Part shown: positions 33,864 through 42,045 of the stretch, in pieces | Position numbering within the stretch: the first letter of the stretch is position 1 | Layout: each line of letters opens with the position of its first letter | Assembly (NCBI RefSeq): GCF_000787715.1 | Contig: NZ_BBPI01000009.1 | Coordinates: forward strand, 1 to 55,859 | Direction: 5' to 3' | From: Sphingomonas parapaucimobilis NBRC 15100 | Lineage (GTDB): Bacteria; Pseudomonadota; Alphaproteobacteria; Sphingomonadales; Sphingomonadaceae | Length of the DNA stretch: 55,859 bases | Notes under the pieces: model-generated | The model's input: the letters and a program-made list of their open reading frames with translations, nothing else | Told to the model about the DNA's origin: nothing | The model's database searches: none | Position numbers and translations under genes: made by a program

Positions 33864-35774
33864 ATGACCGATTTCTCCCGCCGCGCCGTCCTCGCCTCCG
33901 GGCTCGTCGCCTCCGCCACGCCAGCCTTCGCCAAGGGGCAGGCCGGTGCGCCCGCGCCCTATGGCGCAGTCCCCTCGGCGCGGCAGTGGCGCTGGCACCA
34001 GCGCGAGCAATATGCCTTCATCCACTTCGCCATGAACACCTTCACCGACAAGGAATGGGGCTATGGCGACGAAGACCCCAGCATGTTCAACCCGTCCGAT
34101 TTCAGCGCGGACCAGATCGTCGGGGCGGCCAAGACGGGCAATCTGAAGGGTATCATCCTCACCGCCAAGCATCATGACGGCTTTTGCCTGTGGCCGACCA
34201 AGCTGACCGAGCATTGCATCCGCAACTCGCCCTATAAGAACGGCCAGGGCGATATCGTCCGCGAAATGTCGGACGCCTGCAAGCGCGCCGGGCTTGCCTT
34301 CGGCATCTATCTCTCGCCCTGGGATCGCAACCGGGCCGATTATGGCCGCCCGTCCTATGTCGACTATTTCCGCAAGCAGGTGGTCGAACTCTGCACCGGC
34401 TATGGCGAGCTGTTCGAATTCTGGTTCGACGGGGCCAATGGCGGTGACGGCTATTATGGCGGGGCGCGCGAGACGCGGCAGATCGATGCGCCCAAATATT
34501 ACAACTGGCCCTCGATCATCGCGCTGGTCCACCAGTATCAGCCCATGGCCTGCACCTTCGATCCGCTGGGCGCGGATATCCGCTGGGTCGGCAATGAGGA
34601 CGGGATCGCGGGCGATCCCTGCTGGCCGACCATGCCCAACCACCCTTATGTCCAGTCGGAGGGCAATTCGGGCGTGCGCGGCGGAGCGCTGTGGTGGCCC
34701 GCCGAGACCAATACCTCGATCCGGCCCGGCTGGTTCTATCATGCGGACGAGGACTCCAAGGTCCGCTCGCCGGAGAACCTCGTCGGCTATTTCGACACCT
34801 CGGTCGCGCGCGGCACCAATATGAACCTGAACCTGCCGCCCGACCGGCGCGGGCGCATCCCCGATCAGGACGTCAAGATCCTGAAGAGCTTCGGCGACGC
34901 GATCCGCGCCAGCTTCGCGACCGATCTGGCGCAAGGGTCGGTGGCCAGCGCCAGCCATGTCCGCGGCAAGGGCTATGAGGCTGCCAAGGTGCTGGACGGC
35001 CAGCGCGACACCTATTGGTCCGCCCCCGACGGCGTGACCACGCCCAGCCTGACGCTCGATCTGCCGCCGGGTCGCCGTTTCGATCTGATCCGCATCCGCG
35101 AATATCTGCCGCTCGGCGTGCGGGTCACACGCTTCGCGGTCGATGCGGAAGTGAACGGCAAGTGGCAGCAGCTCGCCGAACATGAGTGCATCAGCGCGCA
35201 GCGGATCATCCGCCTGCCCCAACCCGTCACCGCGCGCCGCGTCCGCCTGCGCATCGTCGACGCGCCGGTCTGCCCGGCGATCAGCGAGGTTTCGCTGTTC
35301 CAGAGCGTCGCGCCGGTCCCCGTCCCCGCCATCGTATCGAGCGATCCGACCGTGCTGGCGACGACCGGCTGGACGATCGTCTCGGCCACGGCGCCGGGTG
35401 CCGAAAAGCTGCTCGACAACGACGCCAAGACCATCTGGGTTCAGCCTGCGCCCGTGGCGGGCAAGCCGGCCAGCGTGACCGTCGACATGGGCCAGGTGCG
35501 CGACGTCGCGGGCTTCAGCCTGACCCCCTCGCGCCAGGTCATGATCGACGCCGCCCCGCCGCGCGGTTACGTCGCGGAGACGAGCGTCGACGGCAAGAGC
35601 TGGACCCCGGCGGGCGCGGGCGAGTTCTCGAACATCGCCTATGCCCTTTCCACCCAGCGCCTGCCCTTCACCAGCGTCCGGCCCGTCCGCTATCTGCGGC
35701 TGACCTTCGCGGAAATGTCCAAGCCCGCCGCCAAGCTGGCGATCGCGGGGATCGGCGGCTTCACCAAGCGGTAG
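33864..35774 (+). CDS. GH29 alpha-L-fucosidase (subfamily-B-like) with discoidin-type domains
   Basis: 636-aa exported fucosidase. Twin-arginine-like signal (SRRAVLASGLVASATPAFA). Catalytic barrel about residues 35-350: HFAMNTFTDKEWGYG, LTAKHHDGFCLWPT and the nucleophile Asp189 in EFWFDGANG. Two F5/8 type C (discoidin) beta-sandwiches follow (about 355-490 and 500-636) and may bind sugars. The NTFTDKEWG-type substrate-loop resembles GH29-B enzymes, which favour alpha-1,3/1,4-fucose, as found in plant core fucose and Lewis-a antennae. It starts 23 bp after the GH92 stop with GGAG upstream. Confidence 0.9.
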   Translation: MTDFSRRAVLASGLVASATPAFAKGQAGAPAPYGAVPSARQWRWHQREQYAFIHFAMNTFTDKEWGYGDEDPSMFNPSDFSADQIVGAAKTGNLKGIILTAKHHDGFCLWPTKLTEHCIRNSPYKNGQGDIVREMSDACKRAGLAFGIYLSPWDRNRADYGRPSYVDYFRKQVVELCTGYGELFEFWFDGANGGDGYYGGARETRQIDAPKYYNWPSIIALVHQYQPMACTFDPLGADIRWVGNEDGIAGDPCWPTMPNHPYVQSEGNSGVRGGALWWPAETNTSIRPGWFYHADEDSKVRSPENLVGYFDTSVARGTNMNLNLPPDRRGRIPDQDVKILKSFGDAIRASFATDLAQGSVASASHVRGKGYEAAKVLDGQRDTYWSAPDGVTTPSLTLDLPPGRRFDLIRIREYLPLGVRVTRFAVDAEVNGKWQQLAEHECISAQRIIRLPQPVTARRVRLRIVDAPVCPAISEVSLFQSVAPVPVPAIVSSDPTVLATTGWTIVSATAPGAEKLLDNDAKTIWVQPAPVAGKPASVTVDMGQVRDVAGFSLTPSRQVMIDAAPPRGYVAETSVDGKSWTPAGAGEFSNIAYALSTQRLPFTSVRPVRYLRLTFAEMSKPAAKLAIAGIGGFTKR

Positions 35775-35783
35775 GCCCAATTT

Positions 35784-35802
35784 CCTCCCCTTGCAGGGGA
35801 GG
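35784..35802. repeat. GC-rich intergenic palindrome
   Basis: CCTCCCCT-TGC-AGGGGAGG, 9 bp after the fucosidase stop. Same family as the first hairpin of the composite repeats at 21681 and 53148. It may end the glycosidase operon transcript, though no T-run follows. Confidence 0.75.
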
Positions 35803-35867
35803 AACGGGTTCATCGATCACACACTCCCACAAAAAATCCGCCGAAACGGGATGGCATTTGCCTTTTG

Positions 35868-35891
35868 TGCGTTGCAACATGACGCAACGCA
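35868..35891 (+). promoter_or_regulatory. Perfect inverted repeat over the patatin gene leader
   Basis: TGCGTTGC-N8-GCAACGCA, 8-bp perfect arms ending on the first base of a full Shine-Dalgarno sequence (AGAAGGAGGT, 35891-35900). It could be an operator or an mRNA hairpin next to the ribosome-binding site. It is AT-richer than and unrelated to the dispersed repeats. Confidence 0.5.
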
Positions 35892-35905
35892 GAAGGAGGT
35901 ACGCC

Positions 35906-36958
35906 ATGACCGACCGTCTCGAACCCCAGGTCCCGCCCCGCCCCCGCATCGCCCTCGCGCTGCAGGGCGGCGGCGCGCACGGTGCCTATGGCTGGGGCGT
36001 GGTCGAGAGGCTGCTGGACGAGGATATCGAGATCGTCGGGGTCAGCGGCGCCAGCGCGGGGGCGATCAACGGCGCGGCGGTTGTTTCGGGCTATGCGACC
36101 GGGGGCGCGGCCGGGGCAAAGGCGGCGCTGGAGCGGCTATGGGGCCATGTCGCCGATGCCTCGCCGCTCGCCCCGCTCGATGTCGGCGCGCTGGGCGGTC
36201 CGTTTTTCGAGCCGCTGCTGCGTAAGTCGCTGGACATCGCCAAGCTCTCCAGCCGCTATGTCGCGCCCTTCCTGCCCGGCGTTCGCGATATGCGCGCGCT
36301 GCGACAGGCGGTCGCGGAAAGCATCGACCTGGACCTGCTCGCCCGCCAGACGCGCCTGCCCTTCTATGTGGCCGCGACCCACATCGCGAGCGGATCGGCG
36401 CGGCTGTTCACCGGCGAGGACGTGACGCTCGACGCGCTGATGGCCTCGGCCTGCCTGCCTGAGCTGTTCGCGGCGGTGGAGATCGAGGGCGAGCAATATT
36501 GGGACGGCGGCTTCACCGCCAACCCCGCGCTGGAACCGCTATTGACCGAGGCGATCGGCGCGACCGACATGATGATCGTCCAGATCACGCCCTTCACCGT
36601 CGAGGATATCGGCGGCTCGGTCGGCGAGGTCATGCGCCGGGTCAGCGATATCAGCTTCAACGCCTGTCTGCGCCGCGACCTGCGCGCCCTGTCCGAAATC
36701 CAGGATGTCGCCCGCGCCGAAACCTCGCGCGATCCGCGGATGCGGGCGATCGCGCGGGTCAACCTGCACCTGCTGTCGCCGCCGGACGAACTGGCGGGGC
36801 CATCGGGGACGAGCAAGGTCGACACACGCTGGTCGGTGCTACAGGATTTGCGCGAAATGGGCCGCGCACAAGCCGAAGGCTGGCTGTCCGCCAACCGCGA
36901 CACGCTGGGCCGCGCATCATCCTTCAAGGGGCTGCCCGAGGATATGGTGCGGCGCTGA
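35906..36958 (+). CDS. Patatin-like phospholipase family protein (DUF3734 type)
   Basis: 350-aa cytosolic or peripheral lipid acyl hydrolase. The oxyanion-hole GGGAHGAYGWG (about residues 18-28), the nucleophile Ser in GASAGA (about 47) and the catalytic Asp in DGGF (about 200) are all present. The C-terminal ~110 residues match the DUF3734 extension common in alphaproteobacteria. The start at 35906 is fixed by a near-perfect AGAAGGAGGT six bases upstream. In rhizobia such genes neighbour 3-hydroxybutyrate dehydrogenase; here an SDR of another type follows 119 bp later. Substrate unknown. Confidence 0.9.
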   Translation: MTDRLEPQVPPRPRIALALQGGGAHGAYGWGVVERLLDEDIEIVGVSGASAGAINGAAVVSGYATGGAAGAKAALERLWGHVADASPLAPLDVGALGGPFFEPLLRKSLDIAKLSSRYVAPFLPGVRDMRALRQAVAESIDLDLLARQTRLPFYVAATHIASGSARLFTGEDVTLDALMASACLPELFAAVEIEGEQYWDGGFTANPALEPLLTEAIGATDMMIVQITPFTVEDIGGSVGEVMRRVSDISFNACLRRDLRALSEIQDVARAETSRDPRMRAIARVNLHLLSPPDELAGPSGTSKVDTRWSVLQDLREMGRAQAEGWLSANRDTLGRASSFKGLPEDMVRR

Positions 36959-37077
36959 ACCGCATTTTCCCGCCTTTTGCGTTTTTACAGTGATGGCGGG
37001 CGGAACACTGGCCCGATGTGCCTGTTCTGACAGGCCGGGATGGGCGGACCAGTGATATAAGGACAGGAGCGCCCGAC

Positions 37078-37842
37078 ATGGCGAGGTTCCAAGGCAAGAT
37101 CGTGATCGTCACCGGCGCCGCGTCGGGCATCGGCGAAGGGGCCGCCCGCCGCTTCGCACAGGAGGGCGCGACCTTGGTGTTGGGCGACACGGACGGTGCG
37201 GGCCTGCACAAGCTGGCCGACGAACTCGCTCCCGCGACGGTCGCGACGCGCGAAACCGATGTATCCAAGATGGCCGATTGCGAGGCCCTGGTCGCTCTGG
37301 CCATCGCGCGGTTCGGACGGATCGACGTGCTGGTCAGCAATGCGGGCGTCGATCATCTCGGCAAACTGGACGAGGGCGACTTCTCGGCCTTTGCCAAGGT
37401 CATCGAAACCGATCTTTACGGCGTGGTCCAGATGGCCCGCGCCGCGATCGCGCATTTGCGCCAGTCCAGGGGCTGCATCATCAACATGTCGTCGGTGTCC
37501 GGGCTGGGCGGCGACTGGAATCACAGCTTCTATTGCGCCGCCAAGGGGGCCGTGACGAACTTCACCCGCGCGCTGGCGATGGACGAAGCGGCGAATGGCG
37601 TGCGCGTCAATGCGGTCAATCCGTCACTGACCTACACCGCACTGACGGCGGGCATGAAGGAACAGCCCGAGTTGATTGCGAAGTTCGAGGAGCGCATTCC
37701 GATGGGCCGGGGTGCGCAACCCGAGGACATCGCCGGGGCCATCGCGTTCCTGGCAAGCGAGGATGCGCGCTTCATCACCGGCGTGAACCTGCCCGTCGAC
37801 GGTGGCCTGAGCGCCTCGAACGGACAGCCACCGCTCAGCTGA
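37078..37842 (+). CDS. SDR family NAD(P)-dependent oxidoreductase
   Basis: 254-aa classical short-chain dehydrogenase. Cofactor motif TGAASGIG (about residues 12-19), NAG at 89-91, catalytic Ser in MSSVSG (about 138-143) and the YCAAK catalytic Tyr/Lys (about 153-157). An acidic Asp after beta-strand 2 (LGDTDG) favours NAD over NADP. The protein ends VDGGLSASNGQPPLS. The ATG at 37078 has AGGAG 8 nt upstream. Substrate cannot be assigned; it lacks sequence features I would expect for 3-hydroxybutyrate dehydrogenase. Confidence 0.9.
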   Translation: MARFQGKIVIVTGAASGIGEGAARRFAQEGATLVLGDTDGAGLHKLADELAPATVATRETDVSKMADCEALVALAIARFGRIDVLVSNAGVDHLGKLDEGDFSAFAKVIETDLYGVVQMARAAIAHLRQSRGCIINMSSVSGLGGDWNHSFYCAAKGAVTNFTRALAMDEAANGVRVNAVNPSLTYTALTAGMKEQPELIAKFEERIPMGRGAQPEDIAGAIAFLASEDARFITGVNLPVDGGLSASNGQPPLS

Positions 37843-37854
37843 GCTTTGCCATTA

Positions 37855-37868
37855 TTGATACTGATCAA
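37855..37868 (+). promoter_or_regulatory. Perfect FNR/FixK-type box
   Basis: TTGATACTGATCAA, an exact match to the FNR-family consensus TTGAT-N4-ATCAA, 13 bp after the SDR stop and 112 bp before the glycan-assembly operon start. As a class II site it would place transcription start near 37903. It suggests induction of the operon at low oxygen, but no matching FNR protein is encoded in the window. Confidence 0.6.
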
Positions 37869-37882
37869 GAAACCCTGGACAA

Positions 37883-37900
37883 ACTGACAATCATGTCAGT
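37883..37900 (+). promoter_or_regulatory. 18-bp palindrome downstream of the FNR box
   Basis: ACTGACA-ATCA-TGTCAGT, perfect 7-bp arms. Its centre is exactly 30 bp from the centre of the FNR-type box, so two proteins could bind the same DNA face. It would overlap the core promoter if the FNR box acts at -41.5, compatible with a repressor site. Confidence 0.5.
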
Positions 37901-37979
37901 CGACTGCAATCTTTCCTCTATCCGGTCGGGAGCCAATCAATATTTATAACGTTGTCGCTCCATAACGAAAGGGGCGAGA

Positions 37980-39995
37980 TTGTTTATCCTGCATCTGGCA
38001 CTGGGTGGGTGCCTGAAATCGCCACCTGTCCATTATGGCATCACCGCCGATACGGGCGGCCATATTGCCTATATCCTGGACGCTGCCGCCGCGCAGGCAA
38101 TGAATATTGATACGCATCAAGTCTCCATCGTTACCCGGCTGTTTGAGGAACCGGGCCTGCCGCTCGATCATGCCCGCGCCACCGAGCGGCTCTCGCCCAA
38201 GCTGACCATCGATCGGATCGCCACCGCCAATCGTCGCTATCTGGAAAAGGACGCGTTGGCCGACGACCTGGCCGCCTTTACCGAATCCTTCTGCGCGCAC
38301 CTCGCCCGACTGCCGCGCCTGCCCGATGTCATCCATGCGCATTTCTCCGACGCCGCCGCCGTGGCGGCCGAGGCACGGCGGCGCTTTGCCATCCCCTTCG
38401 TCTATACGCCCCATGCGCTGGGCATCGACAAGCGCCGCCATCACGGCCCCTCGCCCGCGCTGGACGGCCGCATCGCCGCCGAACGTACCGCCATCGCCAG
38501 CGCCGATGCGCTGATCGTCTCGACCGAGGACGAGGCGCAACGCCAGGTCCAGGCCTATGGCATTCCCGCTGGCGGACGGATCCATCGCATCGCGCCGGGC
38601 GTGCCGAACCATGAGGGCGGTCGCCCCGATGGCCCGACGCTCGCCGACCGGCTGGACGAATGGCTCGACGATCCGGCCAAGCCCATAATACTCGCCATCG
38701 CCCGGCCGGTCGCCAAGAAGAATTTGGGCGCGCTCGCCCGTGCCTATGCGGCCTCGGCGAAATTGCGCGAGGCCGCCAATCTGGTGATCCTGGCGGGCCA
38801 GCATGACGGTCCCGGATCGGCGGAGGAACGCGCCGTACTGGCCGAGTTGCTGGCGCTGGCCGACACAGCCGCGCTTCGCGGTCGCATCGCCCTGCCGCCA
38901 CGGCATGACGGGGATGACGTCGCCGCACTCTATGAGCGCGCGGCGACGGGCGGCGTCTTCGTCAACGCCGCACTGCACGAACCCTTTGGCCTGACCCTGA
39001 TCGAAGCGGCGGCAGCGGGCGTGCCCGTGGTCGCGACCCGTCATGGCGGCCCCAGCGAGATCGTCGCCGCGCTGGACCATGGCCTGCTGGTCGAGCCGCG
39101 CGACGAGGACGCCATCGCGACCGCCTGCCTGTCCATCCTTTCCGATCCCGACACCCATAAGCGGATGAGCGCGAATGGCCGATCGGGCTCCACCCTCTAT
39201 GCCTGGGACCGTTACGCCATGGAATCGACCGCGCTCTACGCCCATCTGCCGCGCACCCCCGGCCTGCTCGCCAGCGATATCGATCATACGCTGACCGGAT
39301 GCCGTGTCGGCGCGCACGACTTCGCGGCATGGCGTCAGGCGAGCGACCTTCCCTTCGTCGTCGCCACCGGCCGGTCCTTCGCGATGGCGCGGATCATCCT
39401 GTCGCAGTGGGGCATTCCCGAACCCGATGCCTTCATCACCGATGTCGGCACGCGCATCATGCTGAAGGGTCAGCGCGGGTGGCAGGAGTGCCCCGAGTTC
39501 GCCACGCGCCTGAACGAGGGTTGGGACCGCAAGGCGGTGGTCGCCGCGCTCAAGCCGCTACGCCTGCGCCCGCAGCCGCGCGACACGGCCGGACCGCACA
39601 AGGTCAGCTATTTCGGCACCGCCGAGGATGCCGCGCGCGTGCGCGAGACGCTGGCCGAACAGGGGCTTTCCGCCAAGACCGTCTTTTCGCACGGACGGCT
39701 GATCGACGTGCTGGCGCCGCTGGGCGGCAAGGCGGCGGCGGTCGCGGCCTATGCGAAACGGCTCGACCTGCCGATGGGTGCGTGCGTCGCGGCCGGGGAC
39801 AGCGGCAATGACGTCGATATGCTGGACGCCTGCGGCCATGCGATCGTCGTGGGCAATGCCGGGCACGAACTGGCCGACCTGCCCGAGCGTGACGGGCTGA
39901 TGCGGGTCACCGCGCACCATGCCAATGGCGTGATGGAGGGGCTGGAGCGGCTGGGCCTGACCGCGCCGATGCCGACGCAGGCGACGGCGGCGTGA
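37980..39995 (+). CDS. Sucrose-phosphate-synthase-like GT4 fused to a HAD-IIB sugar phosphatase
   Basis: 671-aa bifunctional protein. Residues about 1-420 are a GT-B glycosyltransferase resembling sucrose-phosphate synthase (GGHIAYILDAA, HAHFSDAAAVA, ARPVAKKNLGAL, EPFGLTLIEAAAAGVPVVAT). Residues about 430-660 are a HAD-IIB phosphatase of the sucrose-phosphatase type (DIDHT nucleophile motif, GDSGNDVDML). The fusion would make a sugar phosphate disaccharide and dephosphorylate it, sucrose being the default guess. Start is TTG at 37980 with AAAGGGG upstream. It opens a six-gene operon; its stop overlaps the next GTG start. Confidence 0.88.
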   Translation: MFILHLALGGCLKSPPVHYGITADTGGHIAYILDAAAAQAMNIDTHQVSIVTRLFEEPGLPLDHARATERLSPKLTIDRIATANRRYLEKDALADDLAAFTESFCAHLARLPRLPDVIHAHFSDAAAVAAEARRRFAIPFVYTPHALGIDKRRHHGPSPALDGRIAAERTAIASADALIVSTEDEAQRQVQAYGIPAGGRIHRIAPGVPNHEGGRPDGPTLADRLDEWLDDPAKPIILAIARPVAKKNLGALARAYAASAKLREAANLVILAGQHDGPGSAEERAVLAELLALADTAALRGRIALPPRHDGDDVAALYERAATGGVFVNAALHEPFGLTLIEAAAAGVPVVATRHGGPSEIVAALDHGLLVEPRDEDAIATACLSILSDPDTHKRMSANGRSGSTLYAWDRYAMESTALYAHLPRTPGLLASDIDHTLTGCRVGAHDFAAWRQASDLPFVVATGRSFAMARIILSQWGIPEPDAFITDVGTRIMLKGQRGWQECPEFATRLNEGWDRKAVVAALKPLRLRPQPRDTAGPHKVSYFGTAEDAARVRETLAEQGLSAKTVFSHGRLIDVLAPLGGKAAAVAAYAKRLDLPMGACVAAGDSGNDVDMLDACGHAIVVGNAGHELADLPERDGLMRVTAHHANGVMEGLERLGLTAPMPTQATAA

Positions 39996-41137
39996 CGCGC
40001 CCCTTCGGTTATTTCGTCCATCATCAGGGGCGGGGCCATGCCGAGCGCTGCGCCGCCATCCTGAACGCGCTGCCGCCCGAGCGCCCCGTCACCATCTTCT
40101 GCGCGCGCGACGACATCTTCCCCCCGCTGCCGCCGCAGGTCGAGATCGTCACCATCCCCTCGCTCTTCGAGCCGACCGGGCTGGAGGCGGGCGCGATGGA
40201 CACGGTGCCGACGCCGGAGACGCTGCATTGCGCGCCGCTCGGTTGGCCCGGCATCCGCCATGCCATGGCGGTGATCGCGGGCTGGTTCGACCGCGCCGAC
40301 CCCGCGCTGATGATCTGCGACGTGTCGGCCGAGATCGCACAGCTGGCGCGTATCTGCTCGGTTCCGCATGTGAAGATTCTCCAGCATGGCGACCGCAGCG
40401 ATGCCGGGCACCGCGCCGCCTATGACGGCGCCGCCGGGCTGCTCGCCGCGTTCGACGAGGCGCTGGCCCAGCCCGAATGGGACCCCGCGATGCGCGCCAA
40501 GACCTGCTTCGTCGGCGGGCTGGGTGTCGACACCCGCATCCCCGAACGCGAGCTGGCGCGCCAGCGGATCGGCGTGGGCGCGGACGAGGAGATGATCCTG
40601 GTCCTGTCGGGCGGCGGCGGGGGCGGCTTCGCCCAGGCCCCGCTCGGCGTCGGGGCACGCAGCCGCCCCGGTGCGCGCTGGATCACCATCGGCCCGGTCG
40701 CGCGCGACTGGCATGCCACCGAGCCTGCCAATATCGAGCATCGCGGCTGGGTCGACAATCCGGCGGACCATGTCGCCGCCGCCGACCTCGTCATCGCCTC
40801 GACCGGCAACACCACCTGCCAGCAGATACTGGCCGCCGCCCGGCCCTGGCTCGCCATTCCCGAATGGCGGTATTTCGACGAACAGCATCGCAAGGCGGAG
40901 GCGCTGGCCACGGCCGGCGTGGCCTGTGTCCGTCCGCATCTCCCCTCCTCGGCCCAGGCCTGGAATGCGGCGCTGACCGAAACCCTCGGCCAGCACTGCC
41001 CCGTCCTGCAGCGCGCGATGATCGCCGACGCGCCTGCCCAGGCCGCTGCCGACTGGCTGGAGGCGCTGTCCACCCGGCTCTGGCCGATCGATATGAACCC
41101 ATCTTCCCTGACCCAATCCACCGGAGCCCATTCATGA
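39992..41137 (+). CDS. MurG/GT28-like glycosyltransferase
   Basis: 381-aa GT-B protein. The N-terminus HHQGRGHAERCAAIL carries the G-x-G-H motif of MurG-like enzymes. The C-terminal half has VLSGGGGGGF, the segment HRGWVDNPADHVAAADLVIASTGNTTCQQIL typical of the UDP-sugar site, and PEWRYFDEQHRKAEAL. No membrane segment. GTG start at 39992 overlaps the previous stop, and its own stop overlaps the next ATG (ATGA at 41134). Likely adds a sugar to the growing glycan; donor and acceptor unknown. Confidence 0.8.
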   Translation: MTRPFGYFVHHQGRGHAERCAAILNALPPERPVTIFCARDDIFPPLPPQVEIVTIPSLFEPTGLEAGAMDTVPTPETLHCAPLGWPGIRHAMAVIAGWFDRADPALMICDVSAEIAQLARICSVPHVKILQHGDRSDAGHRAAYDGAAGLLAAFDEALAQPEWDPAMRAKTCFVGGLGVDTRIPERELARQRIGVGADEEMILVLSGGGGGGFAQAPLGVGARSRPGARWITIGPVARDWHATEPANIEHRGWVDNPADHVAAADLVIASTGNTTCQQILAAARPWLAIPEWRYFDEQHRKAEALATAGVACVRPHLPSSAQAWNAALTETLGQHCPVLQRAMIADAPAQAAADWLEALSTRLWPIDMNPSSLTQSTGAHS

Positions 41138-42045
41138 TCTCGGTCGTCACGCTCGCCGGGGGCCGCCCCGAACATCTGCGCAATGTCGTGATCGGCCTGA
41201 CCCGCCAGACGATGTTGCCTGCCGAGCTGATCGTCGCGGTCATTCAGGACACGCCCTATGACCTGCCGGACGCGTCCTTTCCCATCCGCCAGATGATGGT
41301 GTCCGGCCCGCGCCTGCCGCTGGCGACCGCGCGCAACATGGCAGCGAAGGCGGCGGTCGGTGACAAGCTGGTCTTCCTCGACATGGACTGCATCCCGACC
41401 CCCGACCTGCTGGCCGATTATGATCGCTACCTGGATCAGGAAGACGGGCTGTTGATGGGCGAGGTCATGTACCTGCCCGGCGGCGCGACGGCGGGCGAAT
41501 GGCGGTACGAGGATTTCGCCGGGGTGGCGGTCCGCCACTCCGACCGGCGCGGGCCGCCGCCCCACGGCATCGAGCGGTGCGAGGATTATCGCTGCTTCTG
41601 GTCGCTCAACTTCGCGATGCGGCGCGACACCTTCCTCGACACCGGCGGGTTCGACGAGCGCTATGCGGGCTATGGCGGCGAGGATACCGATTTCGGCAAG
41701 GTGGTGGACAAGGCGGGCGTGCCGATCGCCTGGATCAAGGGCGGGCTGGCCTATCATCAATATCACCCGCACCACATGCCGCCGGTCCACCATATCGACA
41801 GCGTGGTCCGCAATGCCGAGCTGTTCGAAGCGAAATGGGGATACCGCACCATGGGCCACTGGCTGCACGCCTTTCGCCTGATGGGCCTGATCGACGATAC
41901 GCCCGGCCGCCCCATCCAGATCCTGCGGCGTCCCGACGAGGACGACCTCGCCCTGACCGGACAACAGAGCCACCAGCCCTATGCCAATACGGCCAGCGTC
42001 ATCCGTCTGCTGGAGGAGCGCGAGGCTGCCCGGGTCGCGGCATGA
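41134..42045 (+). CDS. GT2-family glycosyltransferase with GT7-like C-terminal domain
   Basis: 303-aa GT-A enzyme. Starts ISVVTLAGGRPEHLRN; DMDCIPTPDLLADYD near residue 85 is the metal-binding DxD-type segment; RRDTFLDTGGFDERYAGYGGEDTDFG near residue 165 matches the C-terminal galactosyltransferase (Glyco_transf_7C) motif. Such proteins often transfer galactose or GalNAc. Coupled at both ends by ATGA overlaps (41134 and 42042). Acceptor unknown. Confidence 0.84.
   Translation: MISVVTLAGGRPEHLRNVVIGLTRQTMLPAELIVAVIQDTPYDLPDASFPIRQMMVSGPRLPLATARNMAAKAAVGDKLVFLDMDCIPTPDLLADYDRYLDQEDGLLMGEVMYLPGGATAGEWRYEDFAGVAVRHSDRRGPPPHGIERCEDYRCFWSLNFAMRRDTFLDTGGFDERYAGYGGEDTDFGKVVDKAGVPIAWIKGGLAYHQYHPHHMPPVHHIDSVVRNAELFEAKWGYRTMGHWLHAFRLMGLIDDTPGRPIQILRRPDEDDLALTGQQSHQPYANTASVIRLLEEREAARVAA

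Noticed and set aside
31396..33864. 822-codon minus-strand frame opposite GH92
   Set aside because: Same reason; the plus-strand GH92 motifs are complete.
37078..37842. SDR as 3-hydroxybutyrate dehydrogenase because a patatin-like gene is next to it
   Set aside because: The sequence reads as a generic classical SDR and lacks the motifs I associate with that enzyme.
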